NCBI RefSeq assembly: GCF_000151315.2
Contig: NW_011887298.1
Location: 640,577 to 704,576 of the forward strand
Reading direction: 5' to 3'
Length of the DNA: 64,000 nt
Source: Capsaspora owczarzaki ATCC 30864
Taxonomy: Eukaryota; Opisthokonta; Filasterea
Positions within the stretch are counted from its first letter, which is position 1. Each line of letters opens with the position of its first letter. Under the pieces are notes generated by a model. That model was not told the origin of the DNA, ran no database searches, and saw nothing but the letters and a program-made list of their open reading frames with translations. Of the stretch, positions 9,356 to 19,300 are shown piece after piece. The position numbers and the translations under genes are program-made.

Positions 9356-10624
9356 CTACGGTCTCGTGCAGTTCAGCAGGGTAGACACAGAGCGCTGAAC
9401 GTGGCGCGAGTGAAGGGTGTAGGTCTTGTTGGGATGGTAAGCGAGAATGTTGACGTTGGTGGCGAGAAGTTTCTTGGTGAGGTCGCGACCAAGAGCCTCC
9501 TCCACATCATCGACATGCTGAGCACCTCGACAGAGACGACAAAAGGTGCTGCTCGCGGGAGGCGATATCTGCGCCAAGTCGCCGAAAAGTCGACGCAGGG
9601 CACCTCGAGTGCCAATGTGGAACTCCAGAAAGATCTGATTCACTTGATGTCCTCTGCCGAGCTGTTTCGTGACCCGATTGAGCAGAACAAAACGCCCGCC
9701 AGCAATCTCAGCAACCGCGCGCTTGGCCGAATCCTCGTTGACGCCACGATGTAGCAGAAAATCGACAGCTTGTTCGTCGGTGAGATCACCCACTTCAACA
9801 ACGCGAGCACGGGTCATCGCTGATGATTCCTCGAGCTCGGGCAGAGTCGAACCATCGCTGGTGACGAGAACAACATTGAGCAGCTGCTCGTCAGCAGCCG
9901 ACTTGGCAAAATTTTGAATCACATGCAACAGTGCTGGACCCTGCTTGGCGATCATGTCTACGGCGTCGATGACGAGCGTGGCAGGGTGACCGTGCTTGGT
10001 CTTGAACTGTTGCGCAACGTCCCTCAGACTGAGACTGAGCAACACCCAGCTCTTAAAGGGTTCTGCTGCCGATGTTACTTCATGCAGTTCAACACCACGG
10101 TCTTTCAAATAGCCTTCTGTGAAGGTGAATTGGTTGAACTCGAAATCTAGCGATTCGGCCAGTCGTTTCGATATGTCGACGAAGAGGTCATCCCGGACGA
10201 TGTGGTAGACAATGCCAGTGCGGTTGGGTCGGATGGCGTCGAGGACGGCGCTGGTCTTGCCGCAGCCTGTTTCGCCAACGACGACCGTGTATGCCTCCAG
10301 CGGCGCGGGGCGCAGCACCCCTTGAAGCATCGCAATAGCATCTGGACGACTGACGTGGTATTTCTCGAAACGTGGGATCACGGAGCCGGCCTCGAAGCGT
10401 GCGAGCATGCGAGCTTGAACGATTTCGGGCGAGTGGGTCTTGGCGATCGTGTACTTGTCGTCCAGCACGTGCCGAGCAACGAAAGCCGCCACAACCAAAA
10501 TAATAAATGTGGTGGAGACCGCCTTGGCGACCGCGCCGCCGATGAAACCGAACTCACCCCGAAAAGCTGGCTGCTGCTGATCCGGGGCCGCAGCTGGAGC
10601 CGCCGCTGGAGCCGCAGCCGACAT
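9356..10624 (-). CDS. Membrane-anchored P-loop ATPase (AAA/STAND-like)
   Basis: Intronless 422-residue protein starting MSAAAPAAAP. A Pro/Ala-rich head is followed by one hydrophobic segment at about residues 25-50 (VAKAVSTTFIILVVAAFVAR), a likely single membrane anchor, and then an ATPase module. The Walker A motif is VVGETGCGKTSAVLD (about residues 113-127) and Walker B is ATLVIDAVDMI (about 213-223). After it comes a sensor-like LLNVVLVTSDGS and a helical C-terminal part resembling the winged-helix lid of archaeal-type or STAND ATPases. The substrate or partner is not evident. It sits inside the TIR element, so it may be captured host cargo or an element gene. The first ATG was chosen; the frame is open a few codons further upstream without another ATG. 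Confidence 0.72.
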   Translation of the reverse strand: MSAAAPAAAPAAAPDQQQPAFRGEFGFIGGAVAKAVSTTFIILVVAAFVARHVLDDKYTIAKTHSPEIVQARMLARFEAGSVIPRFEKYHVSRPDAIAMLQGVLRPAPLEAYTVVVGETGCGKTSAVLDAIRPNRTGIVYHIVRDDLFVDISKRLAESLDFEFNQFTFTEGYLKDRGVELHEVTSAAEPFKSWVLLSLSLRDVAQQFKTKHGHPATLVIDAVDMIAKQGPALLHVIQNFAKSAADEQLLNVVLVTSDGSTLPELEESSAMTRARVVEVGDLTDEQAVDFLLHRGVNEDSAKRAVAEIAGGRFVLLNRVTKQLGRGHQVNQIFLEFHIGTRGALRRLFGDLAQISPPASSTFCRLCRGAQHVDDVEEALGRDLTKKLLATNVNILAYHPNKTYTLHSRHVQRSVSTLLNCTRP

Positions 10625-11107
10625 TTCGGGATAAAACAAGAAAAAACAAAAGAAGAAGAAACTAAAAACTGCGCTGTCATCATCTTTCTCAGCTTTGGCA
10701 ACCCATAATGAGTTGAATAAACCATCGTTCGATTTGTATCATTGTTCTTCCAAGACGTTCTTGTGCCGCTTTTCAAAGCGGTCTGAGTGTTTTGACAAGG
10801 CAGGCGGTTTGTCCAGAGCCCATTGGCGACTTGGCATTGAGGTCGACTGACTTGATAATTGCGTCCCTCTTTTCACTGTCAGCGAGGTCGAGATGCTTGT
10901 GGATGTTCTTCATCTTGGCGGTCATTGGTAAATAGCAAGATCCATTTAGTATTTCTTAAGGCGGTTTCAAAATTTCCAATTCCACTTGCGCCAAACCATG
11001 AATATAAAAGCGTCCGCCTGTGGGTGGGTGCCTGTGTGGGGAGTATGGGGGTAGTATGGGGGCAGTATGGGAGTTGTAAAAATGCAGTATGGGAGTTGTA
11101 AAAAGAG
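10625..11107. other. Spacer inside the TIR element with short G-rich repeats
   Basis: Upstream of the ATPase start. Between about 11038 and 11101 a short motif, roughly GTATGGG(G)-AGTTGTAAAAA, is repeated several times. No gene seen. Confidence 0.5.
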
Positions 11108-11459
11108 GGTGCCCCCTATTGTAATAATATGGGGCCGTTTTTTTAAAAAGGTAGAGTGAACCCCCCAAAATATGTCGTTCATATCCACCACCGTGTCCTA
11201 CGTCGCTTTCCGCCGCTGGTGCTCTGATTGTGTGGTTTACACCATGCCATCAGTGTGCTCGAGGGTCGGGGGCGCAGCGGAAGTGCGTTGGGCGGCGGGG
11301 CGGAGCGAGAAAAGGAGCGGTTTGTGTCGCGGTGTGATTTCTCAGCCAAGCTTTTCCCAGCCCTCAATCTGTGCCACTGCTACATTCTGTTGCGGGTTCA
11401 TCTTGTCCAACAATAATCGGGCCGCAGTAGAGGGCGATTAGCTCCAGCACACTTGGTTA

Positions 11460-11528
<69 letters not shown>

Positions 11529-11910
11529 CTCTCTTGCATGTCCCAACCGAGGGCTGAACTGGTTTTATGCATTCTCTCAGTTTCGGGCTCCTCCTGCCCC
11601 TACCAGACATTGTCCCGATCTCCGATCTAAAGAATTATTTGATGTGGTGTGGCAGCCCGCTGACACTGATTTGCTGCGACGAGGTTGCGTTGACCGTCAC
11701 ACCTTCTCGCGGCCGTACAGTCGCCGGCGGGACAGCGGCGTGTGGTCTGATGCACCGAGTGGCATAGACACATGGTCTACTCTCTCGGGCGGGGGTTGCA
11801 GGGCAGGGGAAAACAATTGCAGAGCTCAGCGACGCGATGGGAGTGAAAGACATGGCGATTCTACCTTTTTAAAAAAACAGCCCCATATATAGTATCAGAG
11901 GGGGGCACCC
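11108..11910. repeat. Nested foldback (MITE-like) at the right end of the element
   Basis: A segment at 11108-11156 (GGGTGCCCCCTA, then ATGGGGCCG, then TTTTTTTAAAAAGGTAGA) is the inverted match of 11860-11910. Arms of about 50 bp therefore enclose about 700 bp. The right arm overlaps the inner part of the element's right terminal repeat, so the foldback and the larger element share end sequence. The interior has no credible gene and contains an uninterrupted A66 run (11461-11526). Confidence 0.7.
11461..11526. repeat. Poly(A) run of 66 bases
   Basis: Sixty-six consecutive A in the foldback interior, the longest homopolymer in the window. The true length may differ, because such runs are hard to sequence. 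Confidence 0.9.
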
Positions 11911-11979
11911 GTTTGTTTGGGAGTTGTTCTTAAGCCCGAAGGGCAACATGTGAAGCACTAGCGTAGCCATGTGCCCCCC
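11885..11979 (-). repeat. Right terminal inverted repeat of the element
   Basis: Reverse complement of 6331-6429, ending in CATGTGCCCCCC. It is followed at once by AGTGCGTGAGT (11980-11990), the partner of the left direct repeat; the flank then continues as a tandem GTGCGTGA array to about 12003. Confidence 0.8.
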
Positions 11980-12228
11980 AGTGCGTGAGTGCGTGAGTGC
12001 GTGGCGCTGACTCCAAAGGCAGTTCGTAACCATGAAGCTGCGGAAAGACCACTTGGTGGTTGTAAAGTACTCCTTCAGTTCCTTGATGATCTCAGTCTTG
12101 GCCTCTGAGTTTTGTCCAAGTTCAACGCGAGGCCTTCAATCCTCTTTGATACTGTACAATTTTAATTTTCAATCCAAAAGCACAACACCCACCCCCTCTC
12201 TTCGCCTCCCCGCCATTCTCATCAAACG

Positions 12229-14103
12229 ATGCAATCCCAGTCGCAGCCGCAGCCGCCGTCCATCCGCGTGTATGTCGGCACATGGAATGTCGGCGAGCGG
12301 CGCATTGTTTTTGGCGATGACACGCTCAAAGCGCTCTTCCGCGAGCCGCTCGTGGGATCGACGCCGGCATCCGCTGCAGACGCCGAGTCCACGGAGAGCG
12401 AGCCGCACCTGGTCGTCGTCGGGCTCCAGGAGGTCGACATGTCCGTCAAGTCGCTCCTGCTCGCCAGCTCGTCTGCAGCGGATTTCTGGGCAAAGGAGGT
12501 CTCGCGCGCCCTCCCGACCAGCGTGACGTATGCCCAGGTATTGAATTGAATCATCATTGGCAATATCATGCAAATGCACAGCTGATATGGCGATGATGGC
12601 GATGATGCGCTGGCTGGCTCTGATGGTTGCAATTGGTCGACAGATTGCTCGTGAACGGCTGGGCGGAATGCTGCTGCTCGTGTTTGCCTCGTCTTCGATT
12701 GCATTCTCGCTCGTATCGAACATTGCTGTGGCCAATACTCCATTCGGCTGGGGCGGCGTCGTCGGAAACAAGGGCAGCGTTGCCGTGCGGTTTGAGTAAG
12801 TTTGTGCTCTGCTCAAGACATTTGACATTTGGTCCCGAATCGATGTCTGTCTTCGCGACTTTGAGGTCGCGACCATTTGAGTTTGAGTTGAACGATGGGG
12901 GACTCCCCCCGGGGGGGGGGGGGTTGAAGCGAACAGCTGACTCCTTCTCATTTACTCTTGCACAGAATCGCAAACGTCTCGTTTTGCTTTGTGAATGCTC
13001 ATCTCCCAGCCCACCAAGGCTACGTTGCACAACGTAATGCTGCCATCAACGCCATTCTGAGCGGTCTGACCTTCAATGTGCAACTCTCCGAACAGGAACG
13101 GGCAGCCGCGGCAGAGGCCTCGGATTCCGATTCGGCCAAACTGCTCGCGTCCGGAAAAGCCAGCGCAGCAACGTCAGGGTCTGCAGCACAAACACGGAGC
13201 AAAAGCCTGCCGGATAGCTTGTCGGGTCGGCCTACGAGTCGGCCTGTTCTCATTCTAGATCACGATATCGTGTTTTGGTTTGGCGATCTCAACTACCGAG
13301 TCGACACTGCCGAAACCGGCGAGCTCCGCAAGAGCGTGCAGAGCGCTATTGACAATCTCAATCTTGCTGGCATTCGCACTCGGCAGTTCTCTCTGCTCCA
13401 GCAACGTTCCAGGAGCCCACTTCCGTCCAGCAGCACTTCTGCTGCTGCAACTCTGTTCGCATCGTCATCTTCTTCTACTCCTGCCTCGTCCTCCTCCTCC
13501 TCCTCGTCCTCCTCCTCTTCCTCCTCGTCGGCATCGTCGTCACTGTTGTCCGTCAACAGCATCTCGTCTCTGATGCCCAGATCGCTGTCGTCCGGAAATC
13601 TTGCCGGCGCTGCGTTGCCAGTCGCTCTCCGCCCCTATCTCGCCCTGGATCAGCTGAACATTCAGCGGCGCGACTCTGGAGTGCTCGCCGGCTTTGTCGA
13701 GCCCCCGATCAACTTTGCACCAAGCTACCGCTTTGACGTTGGCACAGACCAGCTCGATTCGAGCAGCAAGCTCCGCCCACCAGCCTGGACGGATCGCATC
13801 CTGTTCCGTGGGGATGGCATTCGTGCCCTCAGATACAATTGCATTCACGCCCTTCGGTCCAGCGACCACAAGCCCGTCTGTGCAGTATTTGAAGTTTCCC
13901 TTCCTTCCTCAGCATCGCGGCTTGGTCGGGCAGTCTCATCCATCCGTCACTTTGTTGCGCGGCCCACCGTTGTGCCTTCGTGGCTTCAGTCGCTTGCCAC
14001 TCGAGCGTTGGCGCCAATGTGGCGTATCTTTACACCGCTGGGTGCTTGCGTCACCTTCTTTGTTGTCGCTATCACTCTTGTTGTATTTTTCCAATTCATG
14101 TGA
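12229..14103 (+). CDS. Inositol polyphosphate 5-phosphatase, tail-anchored
   Basis: Removes the 5-phosphate from phosphoinositides or soluble inositol phosphates. Exons 12229-12537, 12644-12795 and 12966-14103 join in phase to 532 residues. All catalytic blocks are present in order: GTWNVGE near the start, GLQEVDMS (catalytic Glu), GGVVGNKGSVAVRF, FVNAHLPAHQ, FWFGDLNYRVD, PPAWTDRILF and SSDHKPVCAVFEV. A Ser/Ala-rich insertion of roughly 100 residues (about residues 290-390) separates the GDLNYR and PSYRFD parts. The last 20 or so residues (CVTFFVVAITLVVFFQF) are a hydrophobic segment at the very C-terminus, predicting a tail anchor in an internal membrane. No SAC, SH2, C2 or RhoGAP domain is seen, so it is not a synaptojanin, SHIP or OCRL orthologue. 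It is convergent with ERp44, 286 bp away. Confidence 0.92.
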
Positions 14104-14389
14104 TGATGGATTTGTTGCAATTATACAGTATCTTGCTTACGTTTTGGATGTGCCATATGAGCGTGCAACATGCAGTATTCTGTGATGTGACGAGAGGATT
14201 GTTTGATAGGACTGAGTGTATTCTGGCGTGAATCTACGAAGACGACACGACAACGCCAAAGTGCAGGAGTGTTGTTCAAACAAGCACACGTTGGTTGACA
14301 AACGAACACGGTCTCCAAACAAAACGGGAAACCAACCCAAACAAAAACAAACAAAACAGCTTGACAAAAACGCAACCAGACAACCTCGT

Positions 14390-16015
14390 TCAGAGCTCGT
14401 CACGCAACAAAGAATAACGGTTCCGGCTAGGGAGCAGCTTCTTGAATGTGCTTTCTACGACTTTCTTGTCCTGCTGGCCTTGTTGAGAACCATCCTCGCG
14501 GCGATCCTGCCGCTGTTGTTGTTGTTGTTGCTGCTGCTGCTGCTGCTGATCTTGCGGCTGCTGCTGCTGTTGCTGCTGCTGCTGTTGCTGTTGCTGTTGC
14601 TGTTGACCATCGTGTCCATGGGCATGGCCATGCGCCTGGCCACCTTGCTGCTGCTGCTTGTTGTGGAACTCTTGGTGAAGCTTGCCCGCAGTGAAGTCGG
14701 CAATGAACTGGCGCAAGTGGTCGGGATTCTCAATGTTGTCGAAGTTCTCAAAGGGGTACATGTGCTGGAACGAGTCGATAGCAAGCACGGGAAGATCGGT
14801 CACGTGCTTGCCAAGGTGGTGAAGCGGGTGTGCAAACTTGACACCGTCGGCCACAATGTAGTTAAAGTTTGCGCGCTCGCCGACAAAGTGCTGGGTCACA
14901 ATGTTGGTAAACCGTTCGACGGGCGCACGGTTGTCCGGGTGGTAGAAGAGAATCAAGAAGGGGAGCTGCTCCTCGGTGAGGCCCTCGGCGTTCTCAAAGG
15001 TAATTTCGCGGACGAGCGGAACGCACTGCGACTGGGCCCAGGCCTTGAGCTGGACGTACGTCCAGATGCCCTTGAACTGAACCTTGTCTTGGCCGCGAGC
15101 ATGAAAGTAGGCGTTCGGGAAGGACATGCCGAGCTCGTTGGCAGCCTCGCCATTAAACGTGTAGGTGAACTTGCAGTCGTCGTTGAGGTCAGCTGCCACG
15201 TCACGGAAGGTTTGGAGAATCTCGTTGCGCTCGCTCAGGAAGACGGCCGAGATTTGCTTTGGCGTGGTGCGCTGGATCTCCTGGAACTCGGCGACAGTGT
15301 TGTAGCGGGTGAGGGGCTCCTGCATGAGGAGGGTCTGGAGGAAGTCGACGAGCGCGGGGACGCTTCGCTCGCCACGGTACTCCTTCCGCAGCAGCTTGCC
15401 AAAGCGGAAGATCTTGAGTGTCGGGTACTTGTTGATCTTGAATCGCATCGCGAGAGCCTTCTCCTGCTCTGCATTGACGCGCGCCAGGACAATCCGGTCG
15501 CCTGTCGGCGTCGCGCCCAAGTGGGTCGCCGTCGCCTCGTAGATTGGCCCGAGCATCTGCGAGAAGCGGCACCAGTCAGCGTAAAAGTTGACCAGGACGA
15601 GCTCGCGGGTGTCAATCAGGTCGTCGAACGTTGCCGTCGTAAGCTGGTTGACCGAGTCCTTGCTCAGCGTTGGTCCGTCCGTGCGGCGCGTCTTGCGGCG
15701 TGCGTGCAGGCGCTCGGCGTGGAACCGGCGCATGTGGTCCTCGTCCTCCTCGTTGTGCTCGACCTCGTGCAGGTGCTCGGACAGCGCCACCTTGACGGCC
15801 TCCTCTTGTGCCTGTCGCACAGCCGCGAGCTCCTCCGCGTTGCCCTCCCCAGCAGCAGCAGCAGCAGCCTCCTCGGCCCGAGCAAGCAGCGCCCGGCCAG
15901 ACGACGAAGCGAGGCTGAAGCGATCTCCGTTGTGGGTGCTCGGCGAGTGCAACGCGAGTGCGAGCACGGCGATCGCAGCGAGCAAAAGCAGCGTTCGAGA
16001 AGCAGAAGAAGGCAT
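14390..16015 (-). CDS. ERP44: ERp44-like thioredoxin-fold ER retention chaperone
   Basis: Protein-disulfide-isomerase family member of the early secretory pathway that retrieves Ero1 and unassembled cargo through a mixed disulfide. A single exon encodes 541 residues. The N-terminus MPSSASRTLLLLAAIAVLALAL is a signal peptide. The first thioredoxin domain (about residues 115-225) carries NFYADWCRFSQML: the CRFS site is the ERp44 signature, with serine replacing the second cysteine. Two more thioredoxin-like folds follow (about 230-430), and the protein ends RDEL, an ER retrieval signal. Between them is an unusual His/Gly- then Gln-rich insert (about residues 445-505) encoded by CTG/CAG repeats at about 14508-14605. 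Length exceeds human ERp44 (406) because of this insert and an Ala/Glu-rich N-terminal linker. An A-run of about 30 lies just upstream of the start. Confidence 0.93.
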   Translation of the reverse strand: MPSSASRTLLLLAAIAVLALALHSPSTHNGDRFSLASSSGRALLARAEEAAAAAAGEGNAEELAAVRQAQEEAVKVALSEHLHEVEHNEEDEDHMRRFHAERLHARRKTRRTDGPTLSKDSVNQLTTATFDDLIDTRELVLVNFYADWCRFSQMLGPIYEATATHLGATPTGDRIVLARVNAEQEKALAMRFKINKYPTLKIFRFGKLLRKEYRGERSVPALVDFLQTLLMQEPLTRYNTVAEFQEIQRTTPKQISAVFLSERNEILQTFRDVAADLNDDCKFTYTFNGEAANELGMSFPNAYFHARGQDKVQFKGIWTYVQLKAWAQSQCVPLVREITFENAEGLTEEQLPFLILFYHPDNRAPVERFTNIVTQHFVGERANFNYIVADGVKFAHPLHHLGKHVTDLPVLAIDSFQHMYPFENFDNIENPDHLRQFIADFTAGKLHQEFHNKQQQQGGQAHGHAHGHDGQQQQQQQQQQQQQQQQPQDQQQQQQQQQQQQRQDRREDGSQQGQQDKKVVESTFKKLLPSRNRYSLLRDEL

Positions 16016-16022
16016 TGGGAAA

Positions 16023-16055
<33 letters not shown>

Positions 16056-16057
<2 letters not shown>

Positions 16058-16330
16058 GAATGAACTGCTTTTGTTGTTTGGATCTTCCATTGAATCTATT
16101 CTATTGAAACTATTGAATAGAATGAACTGCTATTGTTGTATGGATCGATCTTCTATTGAATCTATTCTATTGAAACTATTGAGAGGGTGCGGGAAGGGGG
16201 GGGGATGAGAGGAGACCAATGTCAGAGATTCAATCAAGTTTGTTGTGTTTTGCTCAGAATGATGGGAAGATGTGTTCAGTGAAATACACGAAAAACGCAT
16301 CGGAGAACTCGGAAAATCATGCTTGATTCT
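16056..16330. other. Short intergenic spacer with a 40-50 bp imperfect direct repeat
   Basis: Between ERp44 and the AlaRS gene. The sequence around 16057-16116 (GAATGAACTGCTTTTGTTGT, then ATCTTCCATTGAATC) recurs at about 16118-16177, a tandem duplication of about 60 bp. No gene. Confidence 0.6.
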
Positions 16331-19300
16331 TCACTTGGATGGAATCACCCAGCGCGCTTGGTGCGACGTCGCGCCAGACCATGGCTGGGAATGCTGCGAA
16401 AGCTTGGCCTTGAGCTCGTCAAAAGTCGGCTGAGCGGACAAACGACCAGTCGCCAAATTGTCGCTACCACCACCTTTCCCGCCACCAAGCACCGATGCAA
16501 GTGACTTCCAGAGCGCACTAGCACGGAGTGGAGTGGTCGATGGGGCAGAAGGAGTGGAACTCTGGAGTTGCGGAGCTGCAGGAATGGCAACCGCCATCGA
16601 ATTGTCGCTTCCAATCACAACGTGAACGACGGTTGGCTGAAGGGCGTTGGCCAGTCTCTCTGCGCGAACATTGGCAAAACTGCTGGGCTCGCTCGAGTCC
16701 ACCATTCGGAAAGAAACAGACACGGCGGTCGTATCTGCCACCGCAAGCAAGCCGCTCAGCTCTTGCGCCTCATTCCACGGCGAGCTGGCACGCTTGACCA
16801 TCGCCGCATCGATCGCCTTGGTCTGATCTTTCAAGCGCTGCACCAATGCGTTCAAGGCATCCTCGACGCCTGGACCTGGCTCCACCTTGAGGGTTCGGGC
16901 GATTCGGCCAAGAACCTGCTGTTGGCCTGCCAGCCAAGTGATGGCCGTCTCGCCAGCAACAGCTTCAATGCGGCGTGTGCCTGCTGCGACGCTGGATTGC
17001 GCCACAATCTGATTTTTTTTGGTGTGGCACATGGAACACAACAACAGTCAGGAGTCAGTCCGTTGATCAAAACGCACAAGATTCTCACAAGGCTTTCTTC
17101 TCTCTCCCCCCCCCGTTCGCGTCCCCCCCCCGCCACCACTCCCACTCACCTTAAAGGGGAAAACCGAATGCGAATTCGACGCGTGGGTACCGCCACAAAG
17201 CTCCATGGACACGTCGCCGATTTTCACGACGCGGACATTTTCGCTGTACGTTTCGTTCAGCATGGAAATGGCGCCTCGACGCTGGGCCTCTGCCAATGGG
17301 AGCACTTCCGTTTGCACGGGAAGTCGCGACTGGGCAATGCCATTCACGGCTGCTTCGAGCTGCTCGACCTGAGCGTCCGAGAGCGCGGCTTTGTGCGTAA
17401 AATCGAATCGGAGGCGCTGTGAAGTCACCAACGAGCCTGCTTGCACGACAGTTGTGCCAAACATTTTGCGAAGCGCAGCGTTGAGCATGTGCACCGCCGT
17501 GTGGTGCGCTGAAATGACGTGGCGAAGCGACGCGTGCGAGCGGAGTTGGATTTTGCCTCCAGCAGCAATCGAATCAAATGCAGTGCCATCGACATCCGAA
17601 TCGGCTGGCCGAATACGGATGGTGATAAAGTCGCCAGCTGGCTTGGAGGTGGTCTCGACCACACCAAGCAGCGTCGAGCCGTCGCTGCTCAGCACATCGC
17701 CTGTTTCGCCAACTTGGCCACCACCCTCAGGGTATAATGGAGATTGGTCCACGACGGCCAGCTTGACCTTGCTGTCTCGCGACTCGGACATTGCTAGAAT
17801 GGTACTATGAACACCGAGAGAACAGCTTGGCGATTCGGCTGTCTCGTACCCAAACAGACAAAGACCGAAGTCCCAGTGCCTTACATGACACAATGGCCTC
17901 TTTCAGCTGTGTGGTCTCCTGCTTGGAGTTTGCGTTGGTGAGAAGGGAAGCGGCAGAGCCAGTGGCACGCGACCGCTGACGCGTCATTTCCCGATTGTCG
18001 ACAACCATTTGCTCGATGGCTTGCTCGTCAAAGGAGACGCCTCGCTGTGTTGAAATAATACGCGCCAGGTCGATTGGGAATCCGTGAGATTCGTGGAGCC
18101 GGAAGACTGTTGCCGGTGCAAGAACGGCTGCAAATCCAAACGAAACAAACACAACAAAAAAACAAAAACAATCACCCAAAAGTGAAGGGAAAACAAATCG
18201 ATCCAGTCCAGGGGGGGGGGGAAGATCACTCGAGAAACTCCAACACTCAACATGTCGCATCAAACACTCGGACAGTACCTTGCTTGCGTTGCACAGCAGC
18301 GTCAATTTCCGAATTCAGCATGCTCACGCCGCTGTGGAGAGCGGAAGAAAAGACCTCCTCTTCCTGCTTAAGAATGGCGCAAATTTCCGTTTGTCGCGCA
18401 AAGATTTCCGGATAGAAGGTTGGATCCGTGGACGCGAGGAGAACGGGGACAAGGTCGGCAAGGAAGGGCTTCTTCAGTCCCATCTGCAAGCCCACGCCGG
18501 CAGCTCGTCGAATAACGCGACGAAGAACATACCCACGACCAAGGTTACTGTGATGGCAAGCAGCGGGGAGGAAGAAGAAGAAGGATTCACGGATTGGGAT
18601 GGATGTTAGCCAAAATCGCGATCAAACCGGCCCGCCAAAAAAAAAAAAAAAAAAAAAAAAAAAACGAATCTCACCTGGGAATGACACCATCAGCAATCAA
18701 AAAGGAGGCTGCGCGAACATGGTCGGCAACGATGTTAAGGAAGGCAGTGGGCGGCGTCGCCAATTGTCCGGATGCTTGAGAAGCGGCTGAGGCTGCTGCT
18801 GCGGTGGCGGCGGTGAGGCTGGCCAAACTGTCAATCTCGAAATTGCTTGCCTTGCCTTGCAACACACGCGCAAGACGCTCAAGACCCATGCCAGTGTCAA
18901 TGCACTTGGTCTCGAGCGGGGCGAGGCTCAGTTGTCCGCTGGAGCTTGCCACCTTTTGCTCTTGCATAAACACAACATTCCAAATCTCCATGTACCGCTC
19001 CGGGTCGCGCGCATCTAGTCCGTTCTGCAGGTCGAAATGAATTTCTGTGCACGGACCGCAAGGACCCGGGCCGTCACCCATCGACCAATAGTTGTCGGCG
19101 GCGCCCAGGCGCCAGATTCTTGATTCCGGCACACCGATCTGCGACGCGCCAAAACGCGAGCGGTTTTGCAAGTGGAGTTGGCGTCAAAGAAGTTCCAAAC
19201 ATGGTTGAACAACAACACTACAGGATAACAACGCCGAAATTGGCCCCCTGTTTATTACCTTGTCGCGCCAAATGGCGTACGATTCGTCGTCCGTCTCGTA

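Larger units (their letters stand above)
6331..11979. mobile_element. TIR-flanked inserted element, 5.65 kb, family unassigned (possibly Polinton-like)
   Basis: The two ends carry nearly identical inverted repeats of about 95 bp (6331-6429 and 11885-11979), each starting with a G run and GGCACATG and continuing through a shared segment containing GCTTAAGAACAACTCCCAAA. Immediately outside both ends is the same 11-bp sequence AGTGCGTGAGT (6320-6330 and 11980-11990), which looks like a target-site duplication. The interval holds a small Cys4 protein next to the left repeat, a 420-residue protein, a membrane-anchored P-loop ATPase and a nested foldback. No transposase, integrase, polymerase or capsid gene was recognised, so the family is open; the small Cys4 protein hints at DNA-virus or Polinton kin. 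Near-identity of the repeats suggests a fairly recent insertion. The right flank is itself a short tandem repeat, so the duplication could be coincidental. Confidence 0.65.

Noticed and set aside
11172-11441. 89-codon frame inside the foldback
   Set aside because: No domain, no conserved pattern; foldbacks of this size are normally non-coding.
14216-16063. 615-codon + strand open frame opposite ERp44
   Set aside because: It is the antisense shadow of the ERp44 exon; poly-Leu parts come from the CTG repeat. The minus strand has signal peptide, CRFS site and RDEL.
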